A stretch of 64,000 bases of DNA from Alteromonadaceae bacterium XY-R5 (GCA_001660395.1 LXWE01000001.1:620001-684000); one strand, 5' to 3'. Shown: positions 1 through 10,220, counted from the first letter of the stretch. Numbers and translations: made by a program. The notes: generated by a model from the letters alone, not told the origin.

Positions 1-1392
1 CACCTGGGTCATGTGAGTGACGCTCTCGGTAACCCGGCGCTTGCCTGCGCTCATGACATTGACCGCTTCGGCAGAACCACCCTGCAGGCGCTTAATCATT
101 GCCTCGATTTCACCAATGGAATCCTGGGTACGTTTTGCCAGGGTTCGAACTTCGTCAGCCACGACGGCAAAGCCTCGTCCCTGATCGCCCGCTCGTGCTG
201 CTTCAATCGCCGCATTTAACGCCAACAGATTGGTTTGCTCGGCAATACTGCTGATAACCACCAAAATACTGCCAATGTTCTGACTGTCTTTTTCCAGTCC
301 CTGAATCACATTCGCAGCTTGTTCTACTTCTGTGGCCAGTGCTGAAATGGCGCCTTTCGCTTCGCTAACTATTTTTCCGGCTTGTTGCCCATCGGTTAAA
401 ACCTGTTGGGTATTTCCGGCTGTCGCTTCGGTACTGACAGATACTTCCGTTACTGAGCTGCTCAGCTGAGTAAGTGCTGTCGCGACCAGTTCGATTTCCT
501 GATATTGCTGTTGCAGACCTTCCTTTGACGCATCGGTAATAGCCGAAAGTTCTTCGGAGGAAGACGACACCTGCGACACTGCCGCCGCAACCTGTTCAAT
601 ACTCTGCCTAAAGCTATCCAGCATGTAGTTGAATGCCTCGGCCATGCGACTGATTTCATCTTTCCCCTGAATAGGTGCCATCAGGGTTAAATCACGGTTA
701 GCAGCCACTCGCTGCATAATGTCCAACAGCGCCTTTACCGGCAGCGTTATCCCGCGACTGATATAGAATGCACCTGCGAGCAGTACCAATAGCACCGCGA
801 TTGTCTTAAGAGCGGATGTAAAAAGCTTAGAGAAAAACACGCTGTCGACATCGTCAACATAGATACCGGTCGCGACAACCCAGTTCCAGCCATCAATCTT
901 GCGGCCAAAGGTAATTTTGTCACTAAGGGCCCGCTCTCCGGGTTTGTTCCATTGGTAATCAATCTTGCCCTGCCCCTTACGATTTGTCTGTTCGAGCAAT
1001 TCGCGCACGATATAAACACCGTTGGGATCTTTCACATTCGACCAGTCTTGATTTTCCTTCGCTAAGTTAACACCGTAGGCAAGCATGGTCATGGACTGGT
1101 CAAAGACGAACAAATACTGGTCGCCCTGATAACGAATCTCACGCATTAACGCCAGTGCCTGCTGTTTTGCCTGCTCTTCCGTTAATTGACCAGACTGCGC
1201 CTGCTGACGATAAAACTCAATACTGTCTGCGGCAGTGTCCACCACCGCCCGCAATTTATCGATCCTATCCTCTAACAAGCTAGCTCGCAGTGAGAACAAT
1301 GAGGATTGTTCAATGGCGATCACAGACAATATTGCCAGACACACCAGCAACAGGAGTTTTAAACGAATAGATAGGTTTTGTAGAAATTCCAT
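1..1392 (-). CDS. methyl-accepting chemotaxis protein (3' end beyond window)
   Basis: Transmembrane chemoreceptor that senses a ligand in the periplasm and controls CheA through its cytoplasmic hairpin. The 464 residues in the window show a first membrane segment (about 10-30), a periplasmic single-Cache domain (about 40-190, with motifs such as GDQYLFVFD and [11 protein letters not shown]), a second membrane segment (about 195-215), a HAMP region, and the conserved receptor tip with [15 protein letters not shown] followed by [18 protein letters not shown]. The C-terminal end lies left of position 1. The ATG at 1392 was chosen because it opens directly onto the first membrane segment. The gene sits downstream of fimV in the same orientation but is separated by a terminator and about 370 bases, so it is probably its own unit. 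The ligand cannot be told; this Cache type often binds small organic acids, which is inference. Confidence 0.93.
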   Translation of the reverse strand, partial: MEFLQNLSIRLKLLLLVCLAILSVIAIEQSSLFSLRASLLEDRIDKLRAVVDTAADSIEFYRQQAQSGQLTEEQAKQQALALMREIRYQGDQYLFVFDQSMTMLAYGVNLAKENQDWSNVKDPNGVYIVRELLEQTNRKGQGKIDYQWNKPGERALSDKITFGRKIDGWNWVVATGIYVDDVDSVFFSKLFTSALKTIAVLLVLLAGAFYISRGITLPVKALLDIMQRVAANRDLTLMAPIQGKDEISRMAEAFNYMLDSFRQSIEQVAAAVSQVSSSSEELSAITDASKEGLQQQYQEIELVATALTQLSSSVTEVSVSTEATAGNTQQVLTDGQQAGKIVSEAKGAISALATEVEQAANVIQGLEKDSQNIGSILVVISSIAEQTNLLALNAAIEAARAGDQGRGFAVVADEVRTLAKRTQDSIGEIEAMIKRLQGGSAEAVNVMSAGKRRVTESVTHMTQV

Positions 1393-1757
1393 AGGGTAGC
1401 TAACACTCGAATTTATAGTTATTTTTCGCACTGGATTGGCTACGCCGAGCACTAAGCTATCGCTATTACCAATCCAACGTCCTTGTATGCATTTAACGAA
1501 TAGCCGCGGCATGTTAGTGGCTAATTCGCAGTCAAACAACTGTTTGATTTAGGCAATAATCTTCAGAGTGGTGATCTCACCACGAAATTTCCAAACAGAG
1601 TGTAAACGAGGTGTAAACAATTGAAATTGTTAGGTTATTTTGAGAGCAAAAGCGGTAAGAAAAAGTGACAATTGAGGATTTTGTGTATAACCAAGAAGAT
1701 CTAAATGAGAATAAGTTATATTTAACTTTTATAATGTTGTCAGGCTGTAAGCCTCAG
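1393..1757. other. intergenic region upstream of the chemoreceptor
   Basis: About 365 bases without a credible gene. It becomes AT-rich towards the fimV side and must hold the promoter of the minus-strand chemoreceptor. I searched by eye for a flagellar sigma-28 promoter and did not find a convincing one here. Confidence 0.6.
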
Positions 1758-1783
1758 AAAAAGGTGGACTAATTTAGTCCACC
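1758..1783 (-). terminator. rho-independent terminator of fimV that contains its stop codon
   Basis: A perfect 10-bp inverted repeat (GGTGGACTAA, one base, TTAGTCCACC at 1763-1783) is followed on the minus strand by five T residues. The fimV stop codon (TTA on the plus strand at 1774-1776) is the innermost part of the stem, so translation termination and the hairpin overlap physically. Confidence 0.75.
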
Positions 1784-4700
1784 ACTCTGTCTAATAAAGC
1801 TTTGGCTTCTGATTGATGCTCATCCGAGCCTTCACTGATCACTTCTTCCAGAAGTTCTCTGGCCGACTCTGTATCATCCATTTCCAGATAGGCCCTGGCT
1901 AAATCCAGTTTAGTGCTAATGCCTTTGTCGCTATCGACATCAATCACATCAGCATCACCTTTCATCCCGGTGAAATCCTCTAAGGACACATCTAAATCGA
2001 AGGCCTGCTCATCCAGTGGTGCCCCCTCAGCTTCCAGACTTTCCGCGAGTAAGGTATCGACATCCAAATACTGGCTAAGATCTTCTGCTTTGCCATCAAC
2101 ATCCAGCTCACTGAGGCCCTGTTCCTGATCAAGCAGACTCTCTAAATCCAGGCCATCATCCTTACCTGAGTCAACATCAGTATCATCTCTCAGGCTTTCG
2201 AGCATAGCGTCGAAATCAGCTTCTGACAGGCTTTCTAAACCTGCAAAACGGCTTTCATCTGTCGTGTCGACCGTTTCTTCAGTCTTAGCTTCCGGTGCCG
2301 CCTCAGGCTCTGTCACCGGTGATGCCTGTGCTGCCTGACGACTTTCTCCCAGCCAATCCCCCAAACCGGGTAAATCATCCAGCTCGTCCTGCATCGCATT
2401 GGCATCAGCCTGCGCTTCCATTGCATCTAGCTCAGCATCAAAGTCGGCTAGAGCCTGTTCTAATTCTGCATCATCAAATTCACTTTCACCCTGACCGATC
2501 TCAGGCAAATCGATATCACTGTCTTCCAAATCCGATGCAGCTAACGCCTCGTCATAGATTTCAAAATCTTCAGCGCTACTATCCTGGCTGTTTAGATTCA
2601 GCGATTCATCTAACGCCGCAAATTCATCCTCGTCGTCCTGAATCTCGCTGTTAGCCGGCTCACGCAGATTATCCAATTCATCTTCTAACGCAGGTTCTAG
2701 GTCAGCCTCCTCGTGAATCGCCATATCCGCCGATTCAAAGTCCGCTAACGCGGCATCAAATTCATCCGCTTCATCTTCAGATGCATCTGTCTCAGTAGCC
2801 GCCACATCATCCGGCTGAGTGGCAATATCGTCACTTAATTCGAATTCTGCCAGAGCGATATCAAAATCATCCTCTTCCGTAAGCTCATCTTCGACGGGCT
2901 CACTTAGGGAATCTTCATTATCTGACTTCGGTGCCGTATATGTTTCATCAAACTCAGCAAGTGCAGCATCCAGATCATCAATATCTGACAATTCTTCAGC
3001 ATCTGATTCTAATGCACTTTCACTAACTGCATCCTCAACACTATCTAACCCATCAACCGCAATAATTTCGTTCTGAGATTCATCTTCAAGCGCAGACTCA
3101 AACCCTAATTCCTGTAATTCCTTCTCGAAGGCATCATCGGTAAGTGCGTCGTCGGCGCGGCTGGCTTTTTGTTCAAGTAACTGGTCAATGTCATCGACAG
3201 AAACGTCATCAGCCAATTCACTTGTGAGATCGCTATCACCTGCCAGCGGTTCATTCTCCGCTGCCGTGTCCGCTTCAGATAAATCAGATGGTGCCGAGAA
3301 TTCCTGCTCTAACAAACTATCGATATCATCTGCTGCAATATCAGGTTCCTGAGACTGTTCTGGCGCTATAGAGTTTGCGGCCAGCAACGCATCAATATCG
3401 TCAATAGCATCATTCGAGTCCGACGCCTGCTCAGCAGTACTTTCGAGGCCAGACAAATCTTCAAGTTCGGTATCAAATTCATCATCAATCAGTTCATCAA
3501 CTAAATCATCCAGGGGCTGAATGCTATGCTGAGGCTCGTCTGCACTGGCGACTTCTTCTTCCTCATCGAGGAATTCACCATCTGGCAACATGCTTTGCAT
3601 CTGTTCAATTTGCTCAATCTCATTTAGCAATTGATCAGTAATACTGTCGAGTTCCTGATTTTTGCTGTTAATTTCCTTATCCAGCTGTTGTAGCATTTCT
3701 TCATTTACGCTGCCCGTATCTTCAACATTCACGCTGGCAGGTAATTCAGGCTCTTTAGGCGTATTAGCTTCAAGCAGGTCATCGATGCTGATTTCCGGCA
3801 TTTCCGGTTCATCATCAAGCACAGGTGTTAGTTCAGTTTCCAGGCTGTCGTCTTCTTCAAGGATCGACTCTTCTGCCATCAGCTCAGCCACATCGTCTTG
3901 CGGACTGGAAAGCTCATCTAAACTGCTGTCATCGGCCTCTTCGAGTTCATCACCCTCTACCAATTCAGATAAATCGATGGCTTCTTCGGCTGCCTCGTCT
4001 TCAATATCAAATTCATCTTCTTCATCGAACAAACTATCCAGGTCGTCCTGATTCAGGGCTGCCGCCTGCGGTTCTTCGGGCTCACTTGGCACCAATAGCT
4101 CGTCTTCTACATCATCACCGAAGTCATCCCCTAAGGTTTCCTTCAATTCATCAGCTAACACATCATCTGCCAGATCATCCCCAAATAGCTCCTCATCGCT
4201 AATTTGGGCCCCCATATCATTGCTTAGCTCGTCACTTAAAGCATCGGCCAGATCATCCATTTCTGATGGCTGTTCAAGGATCGCCAGATCCATTTCTTTG
4301 GCGGATTCAGCGCGCGTTTGCTCAAGCTTTTGGCGCTGGCGACGCATCAACCAAACAACCAAACCGATCAGCCCTGCCATAGTGATACCGACCGAACCTA
4401 TTATCAGCGTCATCGGATTCATCAGCCATTCGAACCCGGATTTTTCCATTTCTGCTCGACGGCGTGCTTCTTCATCCTGAGCCATTTGTAGCATCTGACT
4501 TTGGGTCGTCAGAATCTGCTCCATTTGCTTCTGCAAATCGCCATCTTCACTGAGGCCGTTTTTCAGGTTTTCGATTTCCGCATTGACCTGATCAAGCCGG
4601 TCATACAACTTTTGATTTTCATCCAGAATGCTTTTTACATTGGTAATCGATTCTGCGAATTGCTGACGAATGGAAGCAAACTGACGGCTTTGTTCTTCAT

Positions 4701-5217
4701 CTAGCGCAGCAAGCTTTTCTTCCAGCGCAGATTTTGTCGCGTGCAGATCTTCTTTACTGACGCCATCAATGGGTTTAGGTTTCGGCGCGACTGCAGCAGC
4801 TGTTTCACCTGTCGCCGCTTTGACAGGCTGACTTTGTTGCCAGCTTTCGCCATCTGCAATGGCTTTCTGACGGGCCTTTTCTTCACTTACTCGCTGAACA
4901 TAGCGACGAGAAGGTAACTTTAAAATCGCATCATTTTTTAACAGGTTGATGTTGTTATCTTCAAAAGCGTCAGGGTTCAGCTCGTAAATCGCCTGCATCA
5001 CCTGATAAACAGAAAACTCTCGCCCCTGCCGGTAGCGACTGGCAATATTCCAAAGGGTATCTTGCGAAGTAATAGGGCCATAGGTGGCACCGGAATACTG
5101 ATCTGATGAGGTTTTGGGACCTTTTAACGCAGTTTGTGCATAAAGTTGGGGGGCAGTCACCATGGCTGCCGAACTCATTGTCGCTATCAGTAAAAATACT
5201 GCGTGTCGCAATCTCAT
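1774..5217 (-). CDS. fimV: FimV-type polar hub protein
   Basis: Large inner-membrane protein (1147 aa) of the FimV/HubP family, which organises polar structures such as type IV pili, flagella and chemoreceptors. In order: signal peptide (1-27), periplasmic LysM-type peptidoglycan-binding domain (about 45-110), a coiled coil (about 155-245), one membrane segment (about 270-291) followed by basic residues, an extremely acidic cytoplasmic region rich in Asp, Glu, Leu and Ser (about 320-1090) made of imperfect short repeats, and a small helical C-terminal FimV domain (about 1095-1147, from ISTKLDLARAYLEMDD). The family is defined by this LysM/TM/acidic/C-terminal layout. It lies downstream of asd, as in many gammaproteobacteria. 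The usual downstream gene truA is absent here. Long plus-strand open frames inside it are composition artefacts. Confidence 0.95.
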   Translation of the reverse strand: MRLRHAVFLLIATMSSAAMVTAPQLYAQTALKGPKTSSDQYSGATYGPITSQDTLWNIASRYRQGREFSVYQVMQAIYELNPDAFEDNNINLLKNDAILKLPSRRYVQRVSEEKARQKAIADGESWQQSQPVKAATGETAAAVAPKPKPIDGVSKEDLHATKSALEEKLAALDEEQSRQFASIRQQFAESITNVKSILDENQKLYDRLDQVNAEIENLKNGLSEDGDLQKQMEQILTTQSQMLQMAQDEEARRRAEMEKSGFEWLMNPMTLIIGSVGITMAGLIGLVVWLMRRQRQKLEQTRAESAKEMDLAILEQPSEMDDLADALSDELSNDMGAQISDEELFGDDLADDVLADELKETLGDDFGDDVEDELLVPSEPEEPQAAALNQDDLDSLFDEEDEFDIEDEAAEEAIDLSELVEGDELEEADDSSLDELSSPQDDVAELMAEESILEEDDSLETELTPVLDDEPEMPEISIDDLLEANTPKEPELPASVNVEDTGSVNEEMLQQLDKEINSKNQELDSITDQLLNEIEQIEQMQSMLPDGEFLDEEEEVASADEPQHSIQPLDDLVDELIDDEFDTELEDLSGLESTAEQASDSNDAIDDIDALLAANSIAPEQSQEPDIAADDIDSLLEQEFSAPSDLSEADTAAENEPLAGDSDLTSELADDVSVDDIDQLLEQKASRADDALTDDAFEKELQELGFESALEDESQNEIIAVDGLDSVEDAVSESALESDAEELSDIDDLDAALAEFDETYTAPKSDNEDSLSEPVEDELTEEDDFDIALAEFELSDDIATQPDDVAATETDASEDEADEFDAALADFESADMAIHEEADLEPALEDELDNLREPANSEIQDDEDEFAALDESLNLNSQDSSAEDFEIYDEALAASDLEDSDIDLPEIGQGESEFDDAELEQALADFDAELDAMEAQADANAMQDELDDLPGLGDWLGESRQAAQASPVTEPEAAPEAKTEETVDTTDESRFAGLESLSEADFDAMLESLRDDTDVDSGKDDGLDLESLLDQEQGLSELDVDGKAEDLSQYLDVDTLLAESLEAEGAPLDEQAFDLDVSLEDFTGMKGDADVIDVDSDKGISTKLDLARAYLEMDDTESARELLEEVISEGSDEHQSEAKALLDRVVD

Positions 5218-5519
5218 ATTATTCCTTCATCGCCCCGCACACTTGGGCTGACAACCACTGACCTGAGTCTGAAAAATGGCGTTATTATAGAGAGTTATAA
5301 TCGCCAGCGTCCTTAGCTAATCATCGGCTGCGAAAGCCATTTCCTTAGAAAAGTCAGCGACCTTTTTCATCTTTTTTAATCGTTTGGGTACGCACCTGAT
5401 TACGGCGATGGTTTTGGTAAAACTAATTGAAAACCATGTAGTTAAGCTAACTATAAACCAGAAGGTTGGGATGTTCCAGATATCGGTGCTGGGCAAAGGT
5501 ATGAAATACAGGAGGAATG
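5218..5519. other. intergenic region between asd and fimV
   Basis: About 300 bases with no coding potential that I can support. It should contain the fimV promoter (minus strand). An imperfect A/T-rich dyad lies around 5281-5306, but I cannot assign it to a known regulator. Confidence 0.5.
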
Positions 5520-5544
5520 CGGGATAGCGCTTTGCGCCATCCCG
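5520..5544 (-). terminator. probable terminator after asd
   Basis: An 11-bp stem with one G-U pair and an AAA loop (CGGGATGGCGC / GCGCTATCCCG on the minus strand) starts 7 bases after the asd stop. The following minus-strand sequence is only moderately T-rich, so termination may be partial. Confidence 0.55.
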
Positions 5545-5551
5545 GGAAGAC

Positions 5552-6568
5552 TTACATGTAATCGCGGATCAGTACTTCAGCGATTTGGATACTGTTAGTG
5601 GCAGCACCCTTACGGACGTTATCCGATACAACCCACAGGTTCAGACCATTTGGATGAGTAATATCTTTACGCACACGACCAACGTAAACATCATCCGTGC
5701 CACTGGCATTGCCCACTTGCGTTGGGAAATCTTCGCGTGCTTCCATTAGCGTTACGCCAGGGGCGTTAGCAAGCAAGGCTTTCACTTCTTCAACGTCGAT
5801 TGGCTGGCGCGTTTCCAGGTGGATTGCTTCACCATGGCCAAAGAACACGGGTACACGCACAGCTGTGGCATTTACCAGAATAGAGTCGTCACCCATGATT
5901 TTCTGGGTTTCCCACGACATTTTCATTTCTTCTTTGGTGTAGTCATTGTCCAGGAACACATCAATTTGTGGGATCACGTTAAACGCGATTTGGCGGCTGA
6001 AGGCTTCTGGTTTTACTTCACGGGCATTCAACAAATCCGCAGTCTGTTTGGCCAGTTCATCCATTGCAGATTTGCCCGCGCCAGATACTGACTGATAAGT
6101 CGATACGTTAATACGGGAAATACCCACTGCGTCCTGAATCGGCTTTAGGGCCACCAGCATTTGGATTGTCGAGCAGTTAGGATTCGCAATGATGTTACGG
6201 TTACGGAAATCAGCCAATGCTTCAGGGTTCACTTCTGGCACAACCAGAGGAATATCAGGCTCATAACGGTACTGAGAAGTGTTGTCGATCACGACACAGC
6301 CAGCTTCCGCAGCCAGAGGAGCAAATTTAGCAGATACACTGCCACCAGCAGAGAAAAAGCCCAGTTGCACCTGGCTCCAATCGAAGGTATCTGCATCTAA
6401 TACGGTAATCTCTTCACCTTTGAATTTAACCGTACCACCTGCTGAACGACTACTTGCCAGAGGATAAAGTTTATTCACTGGAAAACCACGTTGTTCCAGG
6501 ATTTCAATCATATGTTGACCAACCAGACCGGTGGCCCCTAATACGGCGACGTCAAAGGCGCGTGACAT
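5552..6568 (-). CDS. asd: aspartate-semialdehyde dehydrogenase
   Basis: Reduces beta-aspartyl phosphate to aspartate semialdehyde with NADPH, the branch point to lysine, diaminopimelate, threonine and methionine. The 338-aa protein begins with a Rossmann motif (GATGLVGQ, residues 11-18), has the active-site motif ANPNCST with the nucleophilic Cys near 132, the SVSGAGKSAMDEL segment, and the C-terminal FFGHGEAIHLE segment that carries the catalytic His. The catalytic Cys argues for a working enzyme; the paralogous Usg proteins found at the equivalent locus of enterics are usually considered non-catalytic (family knowledge, not tested here). A strong AAGGAG lies 10 bases before the ATG. It sits between pdxB and fimV, the classical gammaproteobacterial order. 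Confidence 0.93.
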   Translation of the reverse strand: MSRAFDVAVLGATGLVGQHMIEILEQRGFPVNKLYPLASSRSAGGTVKFKGEEITVLDADTFDWSQVQLGFFSAGGSVSAKFAPLAAEAGCVVIDNTSQYRYEPDIPLVVPEVNPEALADFRNRNIIANPNCSTIQMLVALKPIQDAVGISRINVSTYQSVSGAGKSAMDELAKQTADLLNAREVKPEAFSRQIAFNVIPQIDVFLDNDYTKEEMKMSWETQKIMGDDSILVNATAVRVPVFFGHGEAIHLETRQPIDVEEVKALLANAPGVTLMEAREDFPTQVGNASGTDDVYVGRVRKDITHPNGLNLWVVSDNVRKGAATNSIQIAEVLIRDYM

Positions 6569-6636
6569 TAATTACCTACTCCTTCAAATGGAATCTGTTG
6601 CGAATAATTCATTATTAGTTTTCAGGCCCGCTACGA

Positions 6637-7770
6637 TTAGCCTCGAGCAAAGCCGAGGCCGTAGAGTGCCTGTAGTTGCGGGGAATTTCCAGCATTTAAA
6701 AAAATAGATGAAAATTCTCTGCGAATATTATAGTGCTTTCGGATATATCTGAAGGCATCAGCATCTGTATTTTCGCGCATGAAGTGTTCACTGTCGGCCG
6801 CAATGTCATAAATGGCAAATACCAATTCGGCCATTTGCGCCTGCGTCGGCACGCCAGCCCAGGATGCGATCAGCTCAGATACGTCGACCTCAACCGGTGG
6901 CAGAAAATCATACATGCTTAATTCGGCGTTCTTGCCCAAGCGCTGACAAACCTGCTGATACAGCATTTCTGTACCTCTGGCTTTACCTTCAATGGTATGG
7001 CCTGCGATATGCGCCGTGCCAAATATCACATAGGGCAACAGAGCAAGTTCAATCCCAGGTTCATTTTCCCATACATCTAATACCACCTTACCTTTCCAAC
7101 CTTGCTCAAATTGGTTAAGCAGCGCCTGGTTATCAATGACTTCACCACGACAGGCGTTAATTAATAGCTGCTGCTCAGAGAGCTGAGCCAGTCTTTTTGC
7201 ATCAAACAGATGCTCCGTAGGATAAGGTGCGGACGTCACCAGCGGTACATGCAGGCTAATGATGTCACACGCCATAATCGCTTCCATGTCCACAAAGTGG
7301 CGTGGATCGCCTGCATCGGCCAAAGGCGGGTCACATAGAAATACAGTTAATCCCATGGCTTCGAGCTTAGGCGCCAACGCACTGCCAACATGACCTGCAC
7401 CGACAATCCCGACTGATTTATCCTGCAGATGCCAGTTGTGGCTTTGTGCAACCCGATAAATAGCACTGACCACATATTCGGCAACGGCCAGCGCATTGCA
7501 TCCCGCCGCAGAATTCCAGGCAATGCCCCGCTCATCCAGATAGCCTTGATCTAAGTGATCGATTCCTGCTGTTGCCGTGGCCACATACTGGATCTTAGTG
7601 TTCCTGGCGAGTAATGCCTGATTCACTTTGGTGGTAGAGCGGACTAACAAAATATCGGCGTCTGCCGCCAGTTCAGGCGTAATGGTTTTGTGAGAAAAAA
7701 GCTCACATCGCCCTAGGGAAGAAAAAAACTCACGCCCGTACGGCAAACTGTCCTCAACCAAAATCTTCAT
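6637..7770 (-). CDS. pdxB: erythronate-4-phosphate dehydrogenase
   Basis: Oxidises 4-phosphoerythronate to 2-oxo-3-hydroxy-4-phosphobutanoate in pyridoxal phosphate synthesis. The 377 residues match the usual family length of about 380. Visible are the NAD-binding fingerprint VGIVGAGHVGSALA, the dehydrogenase catalytic set (Arg in NACRGEVID, Glu in DVWENEP, His in IAGHTIEG) and the C-terminal PdxB dimerisation part (about 290-377). An in-frame TTG 45 bases upstream would add an untypical N-terminus; the ATG at 7770 gives the standard MKILVEDSLP start, although its Shine-Dalgarno sequence is weak. It is followed by asd 68 bases downstream and the two may be co-transcribed. Confidence 0.94.
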   Translation of the reverse strand: MKILVEDSLPYGREFFSSLGRCELFSHKTITPELAADADILLVRSTTKVNQALLARNTKIQYVATATAGIDHLDQGYLDERGIAWNSAAGCNALAVAEYVVSAIYRVAQSHNWHLQDKSVGIVGAGHVGSALAPKLEAMGLTVFLCDPPLADAGDPRHFVDMEAIMACDIISLHVPLVTSAPYPTEHLFDAKRLAQLSEQQLLINACRGEVIDNQALLNQFEQGWKGKVVLDVWENEPGIELALLPYVIFGTAHIAGHTIEGKARGTEMLYQQVCQRLGKNAELSMYDFLPPVEVDVSELIASWAGVPTQAQMAELVFAIYDIAADSEHFMRENTDADAFRYIRKHYNIRREFSSIFLNAGNSPQLQALYGLGFARG

Positions 7771-7872
7771 AACAGCAAAATATAGGCAATAATTGGTGGC
7801 GGCAGTATCGCACAAAAGGCCAGAGGGGGCATCAGTCGTCTCGTGCTTTCGCTGACATGACCAGGAAACAGA

Positions 7873-8805
7873 CTACTGACAACTGGCGGGGATCCAGGCT
7901 TGCACTTCGGTCGCAAAGATTTGTCGCCAAACCTTAGCAGCCTCAGAAATGGAATAATGCTGTCGCTCTATTAGCCATGAAGCTCTGGCCATCATCGGCT
8001 CGGTGAGTGAAATCGCATCCACTAATTCAGACGCACATACCGAAATATCCGCCAACTTCACCGACACCACTTTTAGAATAGGGGTTCTGACCGGATTGCC
8101 ACAGTCATACAAGTGGGTTTTATTTGGCCCCCATGCCGGGTCCTGATGACATTCAGGGGTATAGGCAGGAAACGCTACAAACTCACCCGGTATATCAATT
8201 TGCGTCCAGTTTGGAGACCAGTTATAAGCAACGATTGGACGCTGTGCTTCGGCAGCAGCAGCAAGCAATTCCGTTAAAGCCGGACCGTTTTCTACTTTTT
8301 GGACGTGAAAATCTAATTTCAACGCATTAATCACTTCCTGATCATGCAATTGATTAAAGGCCGTCCAGAATAATCCATGAGACCCGTTCGCATCTGCAAA
8401 CATTGCCTTACATTGATTGAGTGCCTGCCAGTCAGGTAATCCAGGGCATCTGGCTTTAACGTAGTCGGGATACCACCACTCCTCCCGTCCATAAGCTTGG
8501 TGCTGACCGACAACTTTAATCTGTGGGTTCTTTAAAAAAGCATCGGCATTGACGGTAGGATCTGTTTGCCAGAATTCAATTTGGATATGGGCCGCGCCGC
8601 GTAACAGAGCGCCTTGTTGTTCTCGCGTCGATAATTCCAGTAACTCTGCCGGGTGGCCGCTGGCATTCACAATGTCAGCCACCACCCTGGAAATCACCTG
8701 CTGACTCCCCCAACGGTTCATTACTACCACCACAGGTTCTGCCAACGCCGATGCCGTTAACATCATTCCCAGTAGCAGACACCATCCACGCATTATTATT
8801 ATCAT
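7873..8805 (-). CDS. orphan glycine betaine/OpuAC-type substrate-binding protein
   Basis: Secreted binding protein of about 310 residues of the ProX/OpuAC type, which deliver betaine, choline or related quaternary amines to an ABC importer. It has a signal peptide ending near ALAEP (about residue 23), a NRWGSQQV N-terminal lobe, an aromatic-rich pocket region (WWYPDY, YNWSPNWTQID) and an HLYDCGNPV segment typical of the family. There is no ATPase or permease gene next to it, so it must work with a transporter encoded elsewhere or act as a sensor-type binding protein. The first ATG (8805) and a second one at 8793 are both possible; cysteine pairs in the mature part suggest disulfides. The ligand is inferred from the family only. 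Confidence 0.82.
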   Translation of the reverse strand: MIIIMRGWCLLLGMMLTASALAEPVVVVMNRWGSQQVISRVVADIVNASGHPAELLELSTREQQGALLRGAAHIQIEFWQTDPTVNADAFLKNPQIKVVGQHQAYGREEWWYPDYVKARCPGLPDWQALNQCKAMFADANGSHGLFWTAFNQLHDQEVINALKLDFHVQKVENGPALTELLAAAAEAQRPIVAYNWSPNWTQIDIPGEFVAFPAYTPECHQDPAWGPNKTHLYDCGNPVRTPILKVVSVKLADISVCASELVDAISLTEPMMARASWLIERQHYSISEAAKVWRQIFATEVQAWIPASCQ

Positions 8806-8897
8806 TCCATTTGTTGATTAAATCGCCAACACCCCACCATATTAGGTAAGCCAGTAAGAATTTTGCAAGCAAAATAGTCTGTTAGCGAATCACCAAT

Positions 8898-8927
8898 AAA
8901 AAAGCCACCGCAATGCGATGGCTTTTT
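8898..8927 (-). terminator. terminator of fabB
   Basis: A 9-bp stem with an ATT loop (AGCCATCGC / GCGGTGGCT on the minus strand, one G-U pair) is followed by a run of T. It starts 25 bases after the fabB stop. The plus strand also ends in T, so it may act in both directions. Confidence 0.8.
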
Positions 8928-8951
8928 AGAATCCATATTCAGCTTCAGTAC

Positions 8952-10166
8952 TTACTTCTGAAAACGCTTCATCACCAATGTTGCGTTAGTGCCGCCGAAA
9001 CCGAAACTGTTAGACATCACAGTATTCAGCACTGCTTCGCGAGTTTCTGTGACGATATCCAGGCCTTTCGCCTGCTCGTCAAGGGTTTCAATGTTGATTG
9101 ATGGCGCAATAAAATTGTGCTCCATCATCAGCAGCGTATAGATAGCTTCATTGACGCCGGCTGCTCCCAGCGCATGACCCGTCATTGCCTTGGTCGCACT
9201 GATCGCAGGCGAGTTTCCACCAAACACTTCTTGAATCGCCCCCAGCTCCTTCACGTCACCAACTGGCGTGGAAGTACCATGGGTATTCAGATAATCAATT
9301 GGTCCTTCTACGCCCTGCATGGCCATTTGCATACAACGCACCGCACCTTCACCAGATGGGGCAACCATGTCGTAACCGTCAGACGTTGCGCCGTAGCCAA
9401 CAATCTCTGCATAAATTTTGGCGCCACGTGCTAAAGCATGTTCCAGCTCTTCGACCACCACCATGCCGCCACCGCCAGAGCATACGAAACCATCACGATC
9501 GGCATCATAGGTTCGTGAGGCAATTTCTGGGGTGTCATTGTATTTGGTTGACAATGCGCCCATGGCATCGAATTCTGCGCTCAGGCTCCAGTGCACTTCT
9601 TCACCACCACCGGCAAAAACGATGTCCTGTTTGCCCATTTGGATCATTTCTAAGGCATTACCAATACAGTGCGCACTGGTCGCACAGGCAGAACTGATGG
9701 AGTAGTTCACACCTTTGATCTGGAATGGCGTAGCTAAACAAGCTGAAACTGTGCTGCCCATAATGCGCGGCACCATGTAGGGTCCAATGCGCTTAACGCC
9801 CTTCTCACGCAGAATATCCGCGGCTTCTACCTGGTTTTGTGATGATGCACCGCCTGAACCGGCGATAATCCCAGTGCGGATGTTAGACACCATTTCAGGT
9901 GTCAGACCAGAGTCATCAATGGCCTGCTGCATGGCGACGTAGGCAAAGCCAGCTGCATCCCCCATAAAACGAATCGTTTTACGGTCAATCAGCTCTTTTA
10001 AATCAATATCAATATTGCCCCACACCTGGCTGCGCATGCCCATTTCGGCAAACTGCTCAGAGCGAGTAATGCCGGAACGACCGGCCTTCAACGATTCCAA
10101 CACTTCTTGTTTATTGTTACCAATACTGGAGACAATCCCCAGACCAGTAATCACTGCTCGTCTCAT
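8952..10166 (-). CDS. fabB: 3-oxoacyl-ACP synthase I
   Basis: Condensing enzyme of type II fatty acid synthesis, needed for elongation of unsaturated acyl-ACPs. The 404-aa sequence carries the Cys-His-His triad: SSACATSAH (Cys161), [11 protein letters not shown] (His296) and [12 protein letters not shown] (His331), plus the [12 protein letters not shown]-terminal glycine-rich loop. The length and motifs fit FabB rather than FabF. AGGG lies ahead of the ATG. No fabA partner is adjacent. The promoter region is shared with the divergent mnmC and contains a FadR-like half-site (see separate entry), which would fit the known FadR activation of fabB in some gammaproteobacteria. Confidence 0.96.
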   Translation of the reverse strand: MRRAVITGLGIVSSIGNNKQEVLESLKAGRSGITRSEQFAEMGMRSQVWGNIDIDLKELIDRKTIRFMGDAAGFAYVAMQQAIDDSGLTPEMVSNIRTGIIAGSGGASSQNQVEAADILREKGVKRIGPYMVPRIMGSTVSACLATPFQIKGVNYSISSACATSAHCIGNALEMIQMGKQDIVFAGGGEEVHWSLSAEFDAMGALSTKYNDTPEIASRTYDADRDGFVCSGGGGMVVVEELEHALARGAKIYAEIVGYGATSDGYDMVAPSGEGAVRCMQMAMQGVEGPIDYLNTHGTSTPVGDVKELGAIQEVFGGNSPAISATKAMTGHALGAAGVNEAIYTLLMMEHNFIAPSINIETLDEQAKGLDIVTETREAVLNTVMSNSFGFGGTNATLVMKRFQK

Positions 10167-10220
10167 TTCGAACCCTTTTATCTTTGTCGTTGATCACTAT
10201 GGTAATGAATTTCAGAACCA

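Noticed and set aside
1393-1560. Possible sigma-28 promoter before the chemoreceptor
   Set aside because: A CTATCGCT element is present but no -35 element at the right distance.
1913-4704. Several long open frames on the plus strand across fimV
   Set aside because: They arise from the Asp/Glu/Ser-rich codons of fimV read in antisense; no ribosome sites and low-complexity products.
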